Positions 21,384 to 32,408 are shown, numbered from the stretch's first letter. The stretch: DNA of 64,000 nt from Rhynchopus euleeides (GCA_963210315.1 OY723310.1:1798001-1862000); one strand, 5' to 3'. A program made the numbers and translations. Notes: generated from the sequence alone by a model not told the origin.

Positions 21384-22748
21384 CAAGTGCCAAGAAACAG
21401 CCACAAAATCCCACCCTTCTTGCTCCGCAAAGAAAATCTGCAGCGCTCTGTTAAACCCCCCCCCCCCCGTTTCGAAGCGCTGATTCGTCTGTTCCCACCT
21501 CCTCCCCCTCCGTCCCCCGACCCCTCATTCCCTTGCAGGCAGTGTTGTCCAAATTTAATAATCACAGGCGTGTCTCTTCTCGCCCCACCCCCCTGCCCCC
21601 TCCCCTGCCACCTACGCCACAGTGGGCACCGCAGCAGGCAAGGCGTGGTGTTCTGTGTGTTCCACAACGACGCTCGCTGTGAGGACTGTAGTTCGTGGAA
21701 AACCAGCTCGATGTTCTGCTGATTCGTCGTTCATTTTGGTTTACACTGCCGCTGGTGTGGAGCGGGTGCCTCGACCTCTTTTCGGGTTCTTTATTTCTTT
21801 ATTTCCTTTTGGATGCGTCCACCAAAGAAAACGTGGCCACCCACTCGCAGAGGCTCCCGAAAGCTCCAGCATCAGCTAGCGGTTCATAGTGTAGATCGGT
21901 GTCTCCAGAAGGGGATGTCCGGTCGCAGAAGAAAAACGACGAAGACAACCACACAGGCCGCAAAAAAAAAAAATGACGCTGCAGCCAGGGTGGGCTCGCC
22001 CAACTGATCGGCCCGATTAGCCGACGTTGTGGCCCGGCCCCTCGACTGCACTGTCGTGTGCCCACCACACACCCCTCCGGTTGCCTGTCTTTGCCGGCGC
22101 TGTTCTCACAGCGCCAACCCCAGATCCCCCCCGTGCTATTCTTCAGCCATTCGTTTCTTTTCCAGCGGGGGGAAGGGGTGTGTGTGTTGGTGGGGTCTTC
22201 TGCGTTCGAAGACCCCATCGCCCCGTCTGTTGCTTCCCTTTCTCTTTTTTTTTGCTATTCTCGTTAAAAGCCACGTTTTTGAAGCGGGAGTGTGTTGGGA
22301 AGGGGGCGGCGGCGGCGTGCTTTCGCTCTGTGCCACTGCGTGTCAAAAAAAGCTGTGTCACGTTATCAACCAGATTGGAACGTTAGTGGGTCCGTGCCCC
22401 CCGCCCGACCCCCAGTGAACGGATGCTGCCTCACGAGGCAGTCCCGCCTGGAGGTTTTGTGAGGGGCCCTCACATATTTTTTTTGGAGTTGTGCTAACAA
22501 CGCAGGAAACTTTGCTATGCAGATCATGCAGGACACACCATGCCCGCAGCAGGCGTGTGGGGTGTTCTCGCGATCGACGAATACCCGCTGGTTCTTCCCT
22601 CCCTTTTCTGATTTGCAGACGCAAAGTGTTTCTCATTTTTTACACAAACAATCTTGCTTGTGACAGTAAACAATAGGCTGTTGGCAGCGTGCAGTGCAAC
22701 ATACATAATTCCATGAACAGATATATTGCATAGTGCGCACAAACAAAA

Positions 22749-23795
22749 ATGTCCGATAGGGCGAAGTTCGACCTGGAGCTGGTTGACTGGAGCCGCATCC
22801 CCTCGGTGGAGTACCCAGCTGACGCCGCCCCGGCCTCCACATCGACGGACTGCGTCCTCGTCCCCTCCTGCGAGACCCTCCACGATGGGGGCACGCAGTG
22901 CAACCGGTGTGGATGTCGCGGTTCGGTAGAATGCCTGGAGAAGAGGATTCCCGACCGCGATGATCGCGTTCGCCTGTTGCCACGGGAGGGGACGAGGTGG
23001 GTCTGTCCGCCCTGCGCCTGGGAGGTGCACCAGAAGGAGCCCCTTGTCCGGAGCGGCGACTTGGAAGCACCTCCGGGCGCGGATGAAGAGGACCTGAGGG
23101 AGGCCGTTGTGGACACGGTACCCCCTGCCGGGGACGAGGCCGACGCTGCTTCCCTCCGCAAACAGGTTGCGGAACAGGCGAAGAAGATCGCCTTCCTGGA
23201 GGCCCAGAAGGAGGCGGAGGAGGTCCCGTACGACCTCGAGCTTCGTCGGGTGGCCCGTTGGGAGAAGCACTTGTGCTCCCGGATCGGCGTGGACCGCATA
23301 TTGGATAAGGTCCACGCCCGATACGGCCCCTTCCCCGCCAGCCCTGAGGACACCGGCAAGGGGTACCAACACGAGCAGCGGACGCTGTTCACCGTGCTGA
23401 AGAAGGCTCGCGACCCGCGGACGGGACATTGGGCCTCCTCGCTGCTTCCCCTCCTACACGTCACCATGGTGCGTCTTGAGGCCCTGAAATACCAGAGTGC
23501 CGAGGGGGTCGCCTTCTCCGTCGGGGTAGCCATGGGCGCGGCCTACGAGGCCCACGCCCTCACCCTTGAATGGTCCGCCTACACCGACGGAGAACTGCGC
23601 ACCGCCGCCAATGTAGCCAAGAGGGGTGAGGCGGTGAAGGAGGCGCAGAAGAAGGTCTCGGGTGGCGCCGTCCACGCGGGTACCTTCGGAGCCACGCGAG
23701 GAAGGGGGGGCTACTCCGGGGGGAGGAAAGATATGAAGAGGTCTCAGCCGTCCCAAGGGGGGGGTAGGGACCACAAGTACGCAAAAAAGGACTGA
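22749..23795 (+). CDS. Tyrosine-recombinase element ORF1: Cys-cluster, coiled-coil, RGG-tailed protein
   Basis: 348 aa ending at UGA (23793-23795). The N-terminal ~100 residues carry a Cys cluster: CVLVPSCETLHDGGTQCNRC, GCRGSVECLE and WVCPPCAWEV, a likely zinc-binding module. A coiled coil follows around residues 128-160 (LRKQVAEQAKKIAFLEAQKE). The basic C-terminal tail contains RGRGGYSGGRKDMK. This plan (zinc module, coiled coil, basic Gly/Arg tail) resembles Gag-like or accessory proteins of tyrosine-recombinase retroelements, though no reverse transcriptase is present. The next ORF is in the same frame with no other stop between, so a UGA-readthrough fusion is possible. The Cys module recurs in the gene at 61281-61637. 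Confidence 0.65.
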   Translation: MSDRAKFDLELVDWSRIPSVEYPADAAPASTSTDCVLVPSCETLHDGGTQCNRCGCRGSVECLEKRIPDRDDRVRLLPREGTRWVCPPCAWEVHQKEPLVRSGDLEAPPGADEEDLREAVVDTVPPAGDEADAASLRKQVAEQAKKIAFLEAQKEAEEVPYDLELRRVARWEKHLCSRIGVDRILDKVHARYGPFPASPEDTGKGYQHEQRTLFTVLKKARDPRTGHWASSLLPLLHVTMVRLEALKYQSAEGVAFSVGVAMGAAYEAHALTLEWSAYTDGELRTAANVAKRGEAVKEAQKKVSGGAVHAGTFGATRGRGGYSGGRKDMKRSQPSQGGGRDHKYAKKD

Positions 23796-24818
23796 CTACC
23801 CCTGCGTATCCCCTCTCCTCTCCCTCCTTCTCCTCCGCCCTCGACCCTTCCTCTTCGGGATACGCACGCAGCAGCTCCTCTTCCGACTTCGAATCATCCC
23901 AGCCTCCGCATTTGGGAGGAGCAGCTGTCCCAGGGTTCCATCAGACAGCCAGAGGAGATCACGCCGGCGCAGCTGGTGACCCTCAAGCGCGCCACCTGGC
24001 GCACTCAAGCACAGTGCTACAGGGGTTCTGCATCTTTCCTCTCTGTGATCCGCCGCGCCGAGGCCTTCCGTCACAAGGTGCAGGTGATGGACCCGAGCCT
24101 CTCGAGGGAGGAGTGCTTCCATCTGTGGGTCCAACTGCTGCTACGCCGGCAACAGATTCAGCCCCAGTCTGCCCTGCAGTACCTCACGTACTACACGCAG
24201 TCGCTGAGGTCGGCCCACGACGCCATGAGGCGGGCCATCAGCGGGCAGCTCCAGGTCTTCGAGAGGCACGAGCGCAAGATGGAGAGTGTGCCTGCCCTCG
24301 AGACGGTGCTGGAGGCCTTGTCCAAGGCGTCTGGCACTCTCAGAGCTGCGCTGGCACTGCAGATGGCGACCGGGTCCCGCTGGGTCGACCTCGAGAGGCT
24401 CAGGGGGGCTCACATTCAACTACACCGGGCCGACTCCCCTCCCGACTTCTTCATGGTCACCTTCGTGAGGGGGAAGACGGACAGCAGGGGCTCGGGTCAG
24501 TCACTTCTCCTACCCAAAGAGGGTCGTCTATCCCTCATCTTCCTCGAGTGGTTCGAGAGTCAACGTCTTGCGGAGCAAGCTCCGGTCTTTGGCAACCTCA
24601 CCTACACTGCATACAACGAGTACCTGAAAGAGAATCTCTGTGTTACCACACAGTTGATCAGGCATTCCAGCCTCAATGCAGTCGCGGAGTCGCGAGGCGA
24701 GGAGGCGGCACAGGCACTGGCCCGACACAGGAGTGTGCAGGTCACCCGGGGGTACCTTCGGCGGGGCCTGTGGGAGCCCGTCAAGGACACTGCCTTGTCG
24801 ACGCCCCTCCTGCAGTAA
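23796..24818 (+). CDS. Tyrosine recombinase of the element (ORF2, no ATG near its start)
   Basis: The frame is open from directly after the ORF1 stop to 24818. Conserved recombinase parts are visible: a helical core-binding domain (LTYYTQSLRSAHDAMRRAIS); box I in ALQMATGSRWVDLERLRG with the catalytic Arg codon at 24378-24380; a beta-hairpin Lys region (VRGKTDSRGSG); a box II-like RHSSLNAVAESRG; ARHRSVQVTRGYLRRG with His at 24726-24728 and the nucleophilic Tyr codon at 24753-24755. In box II the Arg expected three residues after His is Leu, a deviation from the R-K-H-R-H-Y set. No ATG lies in the first ~90 codons of the open frame, which fits translation by readthrough of the upstream UGA. The family resembles the YR of Crypton/DIRS/Ngaro elements. 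Which one cannot be told by eye. Confidence 0.7.
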   Translation, partial: LPLRIPSPLPPSPPPSTLPLRDTHAAAPLPTSNHPSLRIWEEQLSQGSIRQPEEITPAQLVTLKRATWRTQAQCYRGSASFLSVIRRAEAFRHKVQVMDPSLSREECFHLWVQLLLRRQQIQPQSALQYLTYYTQSLRSAHDAMRRAISGQLQVFERHERKMESVPALETVLEALSKASGTLRAALALQMATGSRWVDLERLRGAHIQLHRADSPPDFFMVTFVRGKTDSRGSGQSLLLPKEGRLSLIFLEWFESQRLAEQAPVFGNLTYTAYNEYLKENLCVTTQLIRHSSLNAVAESRGEEAAQALARHRSVQVTRGYLRRGLWEPVKDTALSTPLLQ

Positions 24819-24828
24819 TACAAGAGGA

Positions 24829-25165
24829 GCGTCGAGAGCCGCAACTATCTTCGAGCGGGAAGAATACACAAGACAAACGTCGCGAGCCGTCACTGTCTGA
24901 GCATGAAAACACTGGTTTTACACAGGATGGGCGTCGCGAGCCGCATACATCCACAGCCAGAGCAATTACACAAGACAAACGTCGCGAGCCGTCACTGTCT
25001 AACCACTCAACTATCGGTCTTACACAGGATGGGCGTCGCGAGCCGCTTACATCCACAACCGACACAATTACACAAGACAAACGTCGCGAGCCGTCACTGT
25101 CAAAACATACAATCACCGGCTTTACACAGGATGGGCGTCGCGAGCCGCTTACATCCACAGTCCTA
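24829..25165. repeat. 102-bp tandem repeats with GCGTCGCGAGCCG half-units
   Basis: The motif acacaagacaaacgtcgcga recurs at 24866, 24968 and 25070, an exact 102-bp period. Each unit has a second gggcgtcgcgagccgc half-unit about 51 bp later. The array starts 11 bases after the recombinase stop codon and may be its terminal repeat or recombination site array. Confidence 0.8.
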
Positions 25166-25432
25166 TTTTTCACTTTTGAGCCCGTTTTCGTGTAGTTCAT
25201 GTTACAGTGCTAAGAGCCCGTAGAAGCAAAAGTAGAACCTGCTGCGCTAGCCCCACCAAGCAGCCACAGTACGACAGGACGCGCGCAGGCACCGGGCCCC
25301 CTCTCCTAAAAAAAAACCCACGAACCCACTTTTTTCGAGAAAATAATTTTTCGGATTTTTCATTTTTTCGGATTTTGAGTCGGTCATATTTGCTTGTGGT
25401 ATTTCGTCGTGAGGACTGAAAAAATTTGAGGG

Positions 25433-25975
25433 GCCAAAAACTCATCTCCCAGAGCAAAATGACCCCACTGCTGGCTGGAATTCATCCGGAAATTCCTAAT
25501 TTCTGAAAAATTTTGGGCTGGGACCCAAGTCTGGATTTCCAATGTTGGGGGTGGTACCGGGTGGTACTACCTAGTACGGTACTAACTCAGAACCCTGCTG
25601 AGAGGGGTCCTGTCCTGAGAAAGTCCTCCTGTACTAAGAGGAGTCCTGTCCTGAGAAAGTTCTCCTGTACTGAGAGGAGTCCTGTACTGAGAAGGTCCTC
25701 CTGTACTAAGAGGAGTGCTGTCCTGAGAAGGTCCTCCTGTCCTGAGAGGAGTCCTGTACTGAGGAAGTTCTCCTGTCCTGAGAGCAATGTGACAATTGCT
25801 ACACCGTCGCTCGAGTAGCGCTACAGTCGCTAGCGATTCAGCGATTGCGACTGCGACGGGTGTAGCGACTGTCGCTGAGTCGCTCACCCATTTTTCCAAC
25901 CTTGATTTCCGGAATTTTTCCGGACCGTGGTGGGGTCACTTTGCTCTGGGAGATGAGTTTTTGGCCAATCGAGTT
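25433..25975. repeat. Inverted repeats enclosing a 36-bp minisatellite
   Basis: Outer arms ccaaaaactcatctcccaga (25435-25471) and its reverse complement near 25945-25972 enclose a minisatellite at 25594-25790. The minisatellite unit is about 36 bp, built from gagtcctgtcctgagaaagt and ctcctgtactgag. The array can be read as open frame but is repeat translation. No gene is seen. Confidence 0.7.
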
Positions 25976-26010
25976 TTCGGGCCAAGTTTCATAAGGGCCG
26001 AAAAGTGAAA

Positions 26011-26210
26011 NNNNNNNNNNNNNNNNNNNNNNNNNNNNNNNNNNNNNNNNNNNNNNNNNNNNNNNNNNNNNNNNNNNNNNNNNNNNNNNNNNNNNNNNNN
26101 NNNNNNNNNNNNNNNNNNNNNNNNNNNNNNNNNNNNNNNNNNNNNNNNNNNNNNNNNNNNNNNNNNNNNNNNNNNNNNNNNNNNNNNNNNNNNNNNNNNN
26201 NNNNNNNNNN
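26011..26210. other. Assembly gap, 200 N
   Basis: Exactly 200 undetermined bases. Features touching it cannot be closed. Confidence 0.99.
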
Positions 26211-26225
26211 CACCACCACCACCCC

Positions 26226-27046
26226 CCCCCCTAGGCATAGGGTGCGGGCGATTCGGTTATCGCCCAAATCGCAAAAATTATCGCCCTCATTATCGCCCAT
26301 TCTGTCAAGGCGATAAGTGGGCGATAATTTTTCCGTCGTATTTTTGGGGGCAAAATGGCCCGGCCAGGGACGTCAGATCACGGCTGAGGTGGTGAGTGGT
26401 CATTGCCTCCGTGAAGACCCGGTTCCTGACCTAGATCAAGCCCTCTGCTCCAGTGTTCTCAGTGGGTCATGACTCTGTGACCAGGGTCAGAACCGCCCCA
26501 GGTCTCAGATCAGCCGTGAAGCTTCCTGTGGGCTCTGCAATGAGTCATCTCAAACGTACGGAGTGCATCTCCTCCCATTCAGACCGACTACACTAGAACC
26601 ACGCATCTCCTTCAACACTAAGGTGTACCCGCTTCATGCTCACGAGTGCTCCTAGTAACGGCGAGTGAACAGGTCCTGAGCGAGGTCAGGATCTGGGCCA
26701 ATGCCCAGTTCCTCACGTGGGTTTTGACCGAGGAAATGACCCACCCGCATGACGTCAGTGGTCAGAAGCTGATTTCTGATGCAGAATCCTAGGTCTTGGC
26801 CCAGTTGTTGACGAGGTCACAGGGCCCTGTGGGACCCAGGGTCAGTAGAGCGGTAACCCACTCACCACTAGCTGAAGACCCCTTCAGAAAGTGTGAAAGA
26901 AAACGGGCGATACTGGGCGATAATTTGGCGATAATTGGGCGATAATGGGCGATAAGGCGATTCGATACGCGATAATCGGGGCTCGAACCCGGTTGGGCGA
27001 ATATAGGGCGATAGGCGAATCGCCCGCACCCTATGCCTAGGGGGGG
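26226..27046. mobile_element. Non-autonomous element with GGGCGATAAT-rich ends
   Basis: The outermost ~26 bases are inverted: cctaggcatagggtgcgggc at the left, and the same sequence reverse complemented at 27021-27046. Inside both ends are iterated gggcgataat motifs, many copies on the right. The middle (26340-26890) is non-coding and holds an rRNA-like patch. The element is 821 bp. Confidence 0.7.
26651..26672 (+). other. LSU rRNA-like core sequence
   Basis: A 22-base stretch containing cctagtaacggcgagtgaac equals a highly conserved segment near the 5' end of eukaryotic large-subunit rRNA. An acccgct string 33 bases upstream also fits the start of that domain, but the sequence between and around is not rRNA-like to my eye. 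It is a small captured fragment or coincidence, not a functional rRNA gene. Confidence 0.35.
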
Positions 27047-28190
27047 TCAAATGGGGGTGACAAACACGATTTTTCAAAAAACCGGCGCAGAGGCCCCAAA
27101 GCCCCCGTAAACCCTCCAAACCCCCCCAGATCGGTCCGGAAACCCATCGAACCCCACTTTTCCACCATTCCGGGCACCTCAGGTGCCCGAATTGGGGTAC
27201 CTAAATTTTGTGCCACCGTTTGGTACCGTACAGTGCCACTGTGTGGGAGGTTGGAAAAGAAAATGCCCCAACACACCACATCTGAGGGTTGCAATGCATG
27301 TTGCTTGCCAACCACGTCATCCGGTGGGTGTCAGGCGCTATGTAGGTGGCATTAGCCAGGTCTTCGATGTGTTCTGGCTTGTATATATACCTCCCTGCCT
27401 GCGGCACAGGCACTGCCTTTGTCCCCCACACCAGCCACAGAGAGCGTATTGTACTCGGTCCACGGTTGCTGATTCATTGTGATGCGTTGTATCCTCGAGT
27501 GAACGTCACACACTAGTGGCACCACCACCCGCCATCCGAGAGCTGTATTGACTTTGCGCGCTTCCGTTGTATTCACCTCGCCACGCATATTGCACCGTTC
27601 AGTACCAGTGCTCTTGGGCCAGGCAAAGTAGACCGCAGCAACTACCAATTCTGGCACAATGGGTACCACGACAGCGCACTTCATGTGTTCCCGGAATGTA
27701 CAGCTCGTGTTGCAACAGTCGTTGTCAACACATCCCGGTTGTGGAGCACTGCTGCACAGGAATCACACGACCATCTGGACTGTTCCGTACCTACAGGCAG
27801 CCTCCCGGTGCATGGTGGCAGGGAGGTATATATACAAGCCAGAACACATCGAAGACCTGGCTAATGCCACCTACATAGCGCCTGACACCCACCGGATGAC
27901 GTGGTTGGCAAGCAACATGCATTGCAACCCTCAGATGTGGTGTGTTGGGGCATTTTCTTTTCCAACCTCCCACACAGTGGCACTGTACGGTACCAAACGG
28001 TGGCACAAAATTTAGGTACCCCAATTCGGGCACCTGAGGTGCCCGGAATGGTGGAAAAGTGGGGTTCGATGGGTTTCCGGACCGATCTGGGGGGGTTTGG
28101 AGGGTTTACGGGGGCTTTGGGGCCTCTGCGCCGGTTTTTTGAAAAATCGTGTTTGTCCACGTAAAAGGGTGGCATTTGACCCCCCCTAAC
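27047..28190. repeat. Large, nearly perfect inverted repeat (~350-bp arms)
   Basis: The left arm (27047-27406) and right arm (27818-28190) are reverse complements with almost no differences, from gggggtcaaatg through aaacacgatttttcaaaaaa to gtatatatacctccctgcc. The spacer of about 410 bp (27407-27817) has no recognisable gene. The arms read as long open frames only because the same sequence is present twice. A foldback transposon or a recent inverted duplication is likely. Confidence 0.85.
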
Positions 28191-28501
28191 CCCCCCCCCC
28201 CCCCCAGCAGGCACTACACTAAACACACACACACACCGTGCCGTATATTTCTCAGTGATCCCCACACCCCACCCCCACCCTCCCTCTCTGCCCACCCATC
28301 TTTCTGGTTTGGATCGAGCGAGACACCGACCCACCCACACTCTCTAACCCGCTCCCCCTCCACCCCACCCCACCCCTCTGTCCCGGGATTTTCCTATAAG
28401 AATCCCACCCCACTCACCACTCCACCCGTTGCGGCGCGTCCCCCCTTGAGCGGGTGTGTGGAGGTGGGGGGGGGGGGGGCATTTTGTTTGGTGTTGTTGC
28501 G

Positions 28502-29687
28502 ATGGACGGGATCTACAAAAATGGCGCCCTGTCGCTCCTGACGGATATGTACCAGCTCACCATGGCGCAGAGCTATTGGAAGCTGGGGCGGCAGGACGAC
28601 TTCAGCGTTTTCCACCTCTTCTTCCGGAAGACCCCGTTTGGCGGATCGTATGTGGTTGCTGCGGGGTTGGAGACTGCAATGCAGTATATGTCCGCTTGGC
28701 GATTCACAGAGTCAGACTGCGCCTACCTCAGAGAGGTCCCAGGGCCGAACGGAAAGCCGATCTTCGAGCCGGGCTTTGTCGACTACCTCGCCAAAACCAC
28801 GCTGGACGGCGTGACGGTGCACGCCATCCCCGAGGGCGACCTCGCCTTCCCACAGGAGCCGCTCCTGCGTCTCGAGGGCCCCCTCGTGCAGTGCCAGCTG
28901 CTGGAGACGCCCCTCCTCACGATCCTCGGCTTCCAGTCCCTCGTGGCAACCAAGTCCTCCCGGGTCTGCCAGGCGGCGCAGTGGAAGGGCGTGATGGACT
29001 TCGGCCTCCGCCGCGCCCACGGCCCCGACGGGGGGATGTCGATGTCGCGCGGCGCCTACATCGGGGGCTGCTCCGCGACATCCAACACCCTGGCGGGCAA
29101 GGTGCTGGGCATCCCTGTGAGGGGGACACACTCACACGCCTGGGTGATGTCATACGACGACGAGCTGGAGGCCTTCGAGCAGTACGCTGAGACAGCCCCC
29201 GACAACAGCATCCTGCTGGTCGACACCTACGACACGCTGAGGGGCATCGAGCGGGCGATCCAAGTTGGGCACCACCTCCGCGAGAAGGGGCACAGCCTGT
29301 CGGGCATCCGCCTCGACAGCGGCGATCTGGCCGAGCTGTCCAGCAAGGCGCGTGAGATGCTGGACGGGGCGGGGTTTACGGAGGCGAAGATTGTCGTGTC
29401 GGACGATCTCGACGAATACAAGATTGCAGACATGATCCGGAGGGGCGCCCGCATCGATGTATACGGGGTGGGGACCCGCATCGCAACCTGCTACGACCAG
29501 CCTGCCTTGGGCTGTGTGTATAAGGTATTGTGACATGGGGTGGGGAGGGGGGAGGTAGCGTTTGCATGCTAGATACGGTGAAAACAGGGGGGGGGGGGTC
29601 CCTGTTGCTGCCAGCCAAGTGGGCATCCGAGAAGAAGGGTCAGCTCTCTCCCCCGCCCCCCCCCCCCCCCATCCCCTTCACCACACG

Positions 29688-29756
<69 letters not shown>

Positions 29757-30355
29757 CTTGCTGCGGTCGACAGGGGGAGCGGCCTTCGATTTGCGATGAA
29801 GACTTCAGGCGCCAACCCCAACAAGGCAAGCATCCCGGGACGCCTTCACGTGCAGAGGTTCCGCAACGTCGAGGGGAGTGTTGTGCGGGATGTGGTATGG
29901 ATGGGCGTCATGGTGGCGAATGCTGCCCGCCCCCCCCCCCCCCCTCACCCCCGCTGCCGCGCGCACCTGTGTTATCAAAATAGTGCCGCCTTCTGCAACC
30001 CCAGTGTGTGCTGCTAGGTGGGGAGGGGGCAGCGAGCCTTTTCCCTCTGCTCTCTCTTCCTGCCTTCTCTGAGACCCACAGCCTGCACGCCACCCCACAC
30101 GCCCCTCGACAGCTCTACGACGAAGACCTGGGTGTCTCCGAACAGGGTGGCGAGGAGCTGCTGCAGAAGGTGTGGGATAAGGGGCAGCCCTGTAGCCCTG
30201 TCCCGCTCGCAGACATCCAGGCACGCGCCAAGGCAGCGGTGCTGGGGCTTGACGAGCAGTACCGTGCGTTCAAGGATGGCCCCAAATTCCCCGTTGTGAT
30301 CGAGGCGAAGCTGGCACAGCGGCGAGACACCATGCGTGAGGAAGCCATGCGTTGA
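28502..30355 (+). CDS. NAPRT: Nicotinate phosphoribosyltransferase, three exons
   Basis: NAPRT makes nicotinate mononucleotide from nicotinate and PRPP, the first step of the Preiss-Handler route to NAD. Exons: 28502-29524, 29757-29894 and 30113-30355. Both introns are GT-AG and phase 0. The first holds a (CA)n tract just before its acceptor, the second poly-C runs. The protein is about 467 aa. Family landmarks: LLTDMYQLTMAQSYW at the N-terminus, FFRKTPFGGSYVVAAGLE, the active-site VRGTHSHAWVMSYDDE (conserved His), GIRLDSGDLAELSSKAREML, VVSDDLDEY, and GVGTRIATCYDQPALGCVYK, which continues correctly across the splice into LAAVD. Exon 2 carries KASIPGRLHVQRF, the C-terminal NAPRT strand region. 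The start ATG opens the family sequence directly (MDGIYKNGALSLLTDMYQLT). Cytosolic role expected, with no signal peptide. Confidence 0.93.
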
Positions 30356-31442
30356 TGCATGAAGCTTGTTGCGTGTGTGTGTGTCGGTGTTGGAGGGCTT
30401 GGGCTTCTTGTTTGATAGGTCGTGCCGTAGTTCTTTTAAAAGCGCAGCAAAAAAAATGGACCTTTTTTTCCAACCGAAACCCCCCCCCCCCCCGGAGCAC
30501 CTGGAGGGGAGGGAAACGAATGCGAAAACAAATAAAAAACACACTTCTCTGCACCGCTTCGCGAAGCCTAACCCAAAGGGGGAGGGGGGCGCAGTTCTGG
30601 TGCGGCTTTTTTGGCACCACGCTGTGACCCCCCCCCCCCCATGTGGGGGCTGAAGGTTTATTTACAGAGTGAGGCGATTGTGTGTATCACCCAAGAGTTC
30701 TGTCCTCCTGGCCCTGGCCGTGCAGGTGGCAGCGTCAGGACGCCCCTGTGTTGGCGAGATAGAAGGGAACCCCATCGCCCTGTGTCAGTTTGTATCCTCT
30801 TGCTGCCAAACCCCTGTCCAACCGCTGCCTCAGGCTGCATTAGGGCCTGTCGCCCCACAGGCCTTCTTCGCGATTCGGTAGCCTGTCGCACAATATTCGG
30901 CGGTTTTCTCGGAACGAATAGAAGGGGGGAGGGGGGAGGATGGCTTCGTGTGTCACTGTGTGTGTGTGTGTGCCAAAGCGGTGTCACTTATTTTTTTTGC
31001 AGCCGGTTTTTTTTTGCAAGGCACGCGCGGCACACACACACCTTCTTCTTCTTCCCCCGCTTTTCTGCATCCCGAGCGAAAAGGCAGGGGGGAATGCACC
31101 GCTTCGCGAAGGCCATCCCCTGCCTCCCCCCCCCTCCCCCACCACCCCAGGCACTCAATTTGATTTTCTCGTCGGAGGCTCTCAAAAAAATCACAGATAT
31201 GTCACAAATGTCACAAATGCAAACCTTGTGTGTGCGGAAAAATGCAGCTAGCCCTCCGCAGGTGAAGTATTCTGTGTTGTTTCGTGCGGGTCACGGAACT
31301 CAATTTTTTTCCTCCACCCACGCGTCTCGTGTTCTCCGTACTCTCCCTGAATGACCCTTCGGACGACACCCCCCCCCCCCCCCCCCCAGTTCAACGGCGC
31401 AGTTGTATTTCTAAAAATAACTATTTATTACCGTGAAAACAA

Positions 31443-31538
31443 AGTACGGTAAAATCGACGAGGTGGGGTGAGACGGCCACGAGGGGCCGAAGGCCCCGAG
31501 TGGCCGTCGAACCCCAACCGAGTCGATTTTACCGTACT
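31443..31538. repeat. 96-bp foldback
   Basis: agtacggtaaaatcgac at the left is mirrored by gtcgattttaccgtact at the right. The interior continues the pairing (ggccacgaggggcc / ggccccgagtggcc), giving a nearly full-length hairpin. More ttattaccgtgaaaac motifs lie on both sides (31425, 31649). Confidence 0.75.
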
Positions 31539-32408
31539 TTTCAAGGTGATGACATGTTTTTCTTGCACAATACGCAACTTTTGAACGCCAAAACCGCCTT
31601 TTGGTCGTTTTTTCTCTTCACGCCGCGAGAAAAAACCGTAAAATCGCTTTATTACCGTGAAAACGAAAAACTGGGCCCCATTTTTGAGGTTGCTCATGTG
31701 AGTATGTCTGAGAACACCAATATACAGAGGTTCCAGGCTGTACCACCTCCTGACTGAGATCGACTCCACAGGGGATGTCGTCCAGAGCGCCAAGTCTGGG
31801 GTATTCCGCCCTCAAGAACGGCGACCTCATCTCGTTCTGATTTGCCCTCGACAGCTTCGTCTTCCTGGGGATCCCTGGTTCTGCTGGTTGACCTGTGGTT
31901 CACCGTGAAGAACCATTACCTGCTGTGCGACACGGTATGCAGCATACACTTCTAAAAGGTCTATCTGCTTGCGGTGATCGTACTTCTCACGCCGCGGGGT
32001 GCTGCGCTTCTGGCTCTGGGCAGAGGTCGGGGGGAGCTGGATAGCGTGGCCGATGAACCCACCACACCAACCCACCCCGCAGCCGACCTGGTGACCTGCA
32101 GACCCGCTCAGGCCTGATTTGTGCATTCACAAAATCAGCCGCAGTTCCCTTCCAGAAAATCACTGTACGGACTTTTTTTTCACGCCAAAAAAAGCGTGAA
32201 AAAAAAGAAAAAAAGCGTGAGAAAAAAGAAAAAAGCGTGAGAAAAAAGTAAAAAGCGTGAGAAAAAAGTGATTACCGTAACCGGGCGTGCGTGAAAAAAA
32301 GTTGCGTGGCGTCCAAGAAAACGATTTCTCGAGTATTTTATCTCACATTTTTACACCATGCCGCCCGTCTGCTGTTCTATGATCGGTAGTAGACCATCAC
32401 ACACTAGT

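Noticed and set aside
24781-25200. 139-codon minus-strand frame with DVSGSRRPSCV repeats
   Set aside because: Translation of the 102-bp tandem repeat.
26970-26990. tRNA-like B box on the minus strand (gggttcgagcccc)
   Set aside because: No A box or foldable cloverleaf nearby. It lies within the gggcgataat repeat region.
27183-28033. Paired identical frames on opposite strands
   Set aside because: Produced by the inverted repeat. No recognisable protein features.
28149-28541. Pro-rich frame before NAPRT
   Set aside because: Low-complexity pyrimidine-rich leader. It does not join the NAPRT frame.
29562-30017. Open frame through the (CA)n tract as separate gene
   Set aside because: It includes intron 1, exon 2 and intron 2 of NAPRT. 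Only 29757-29894 is coding.
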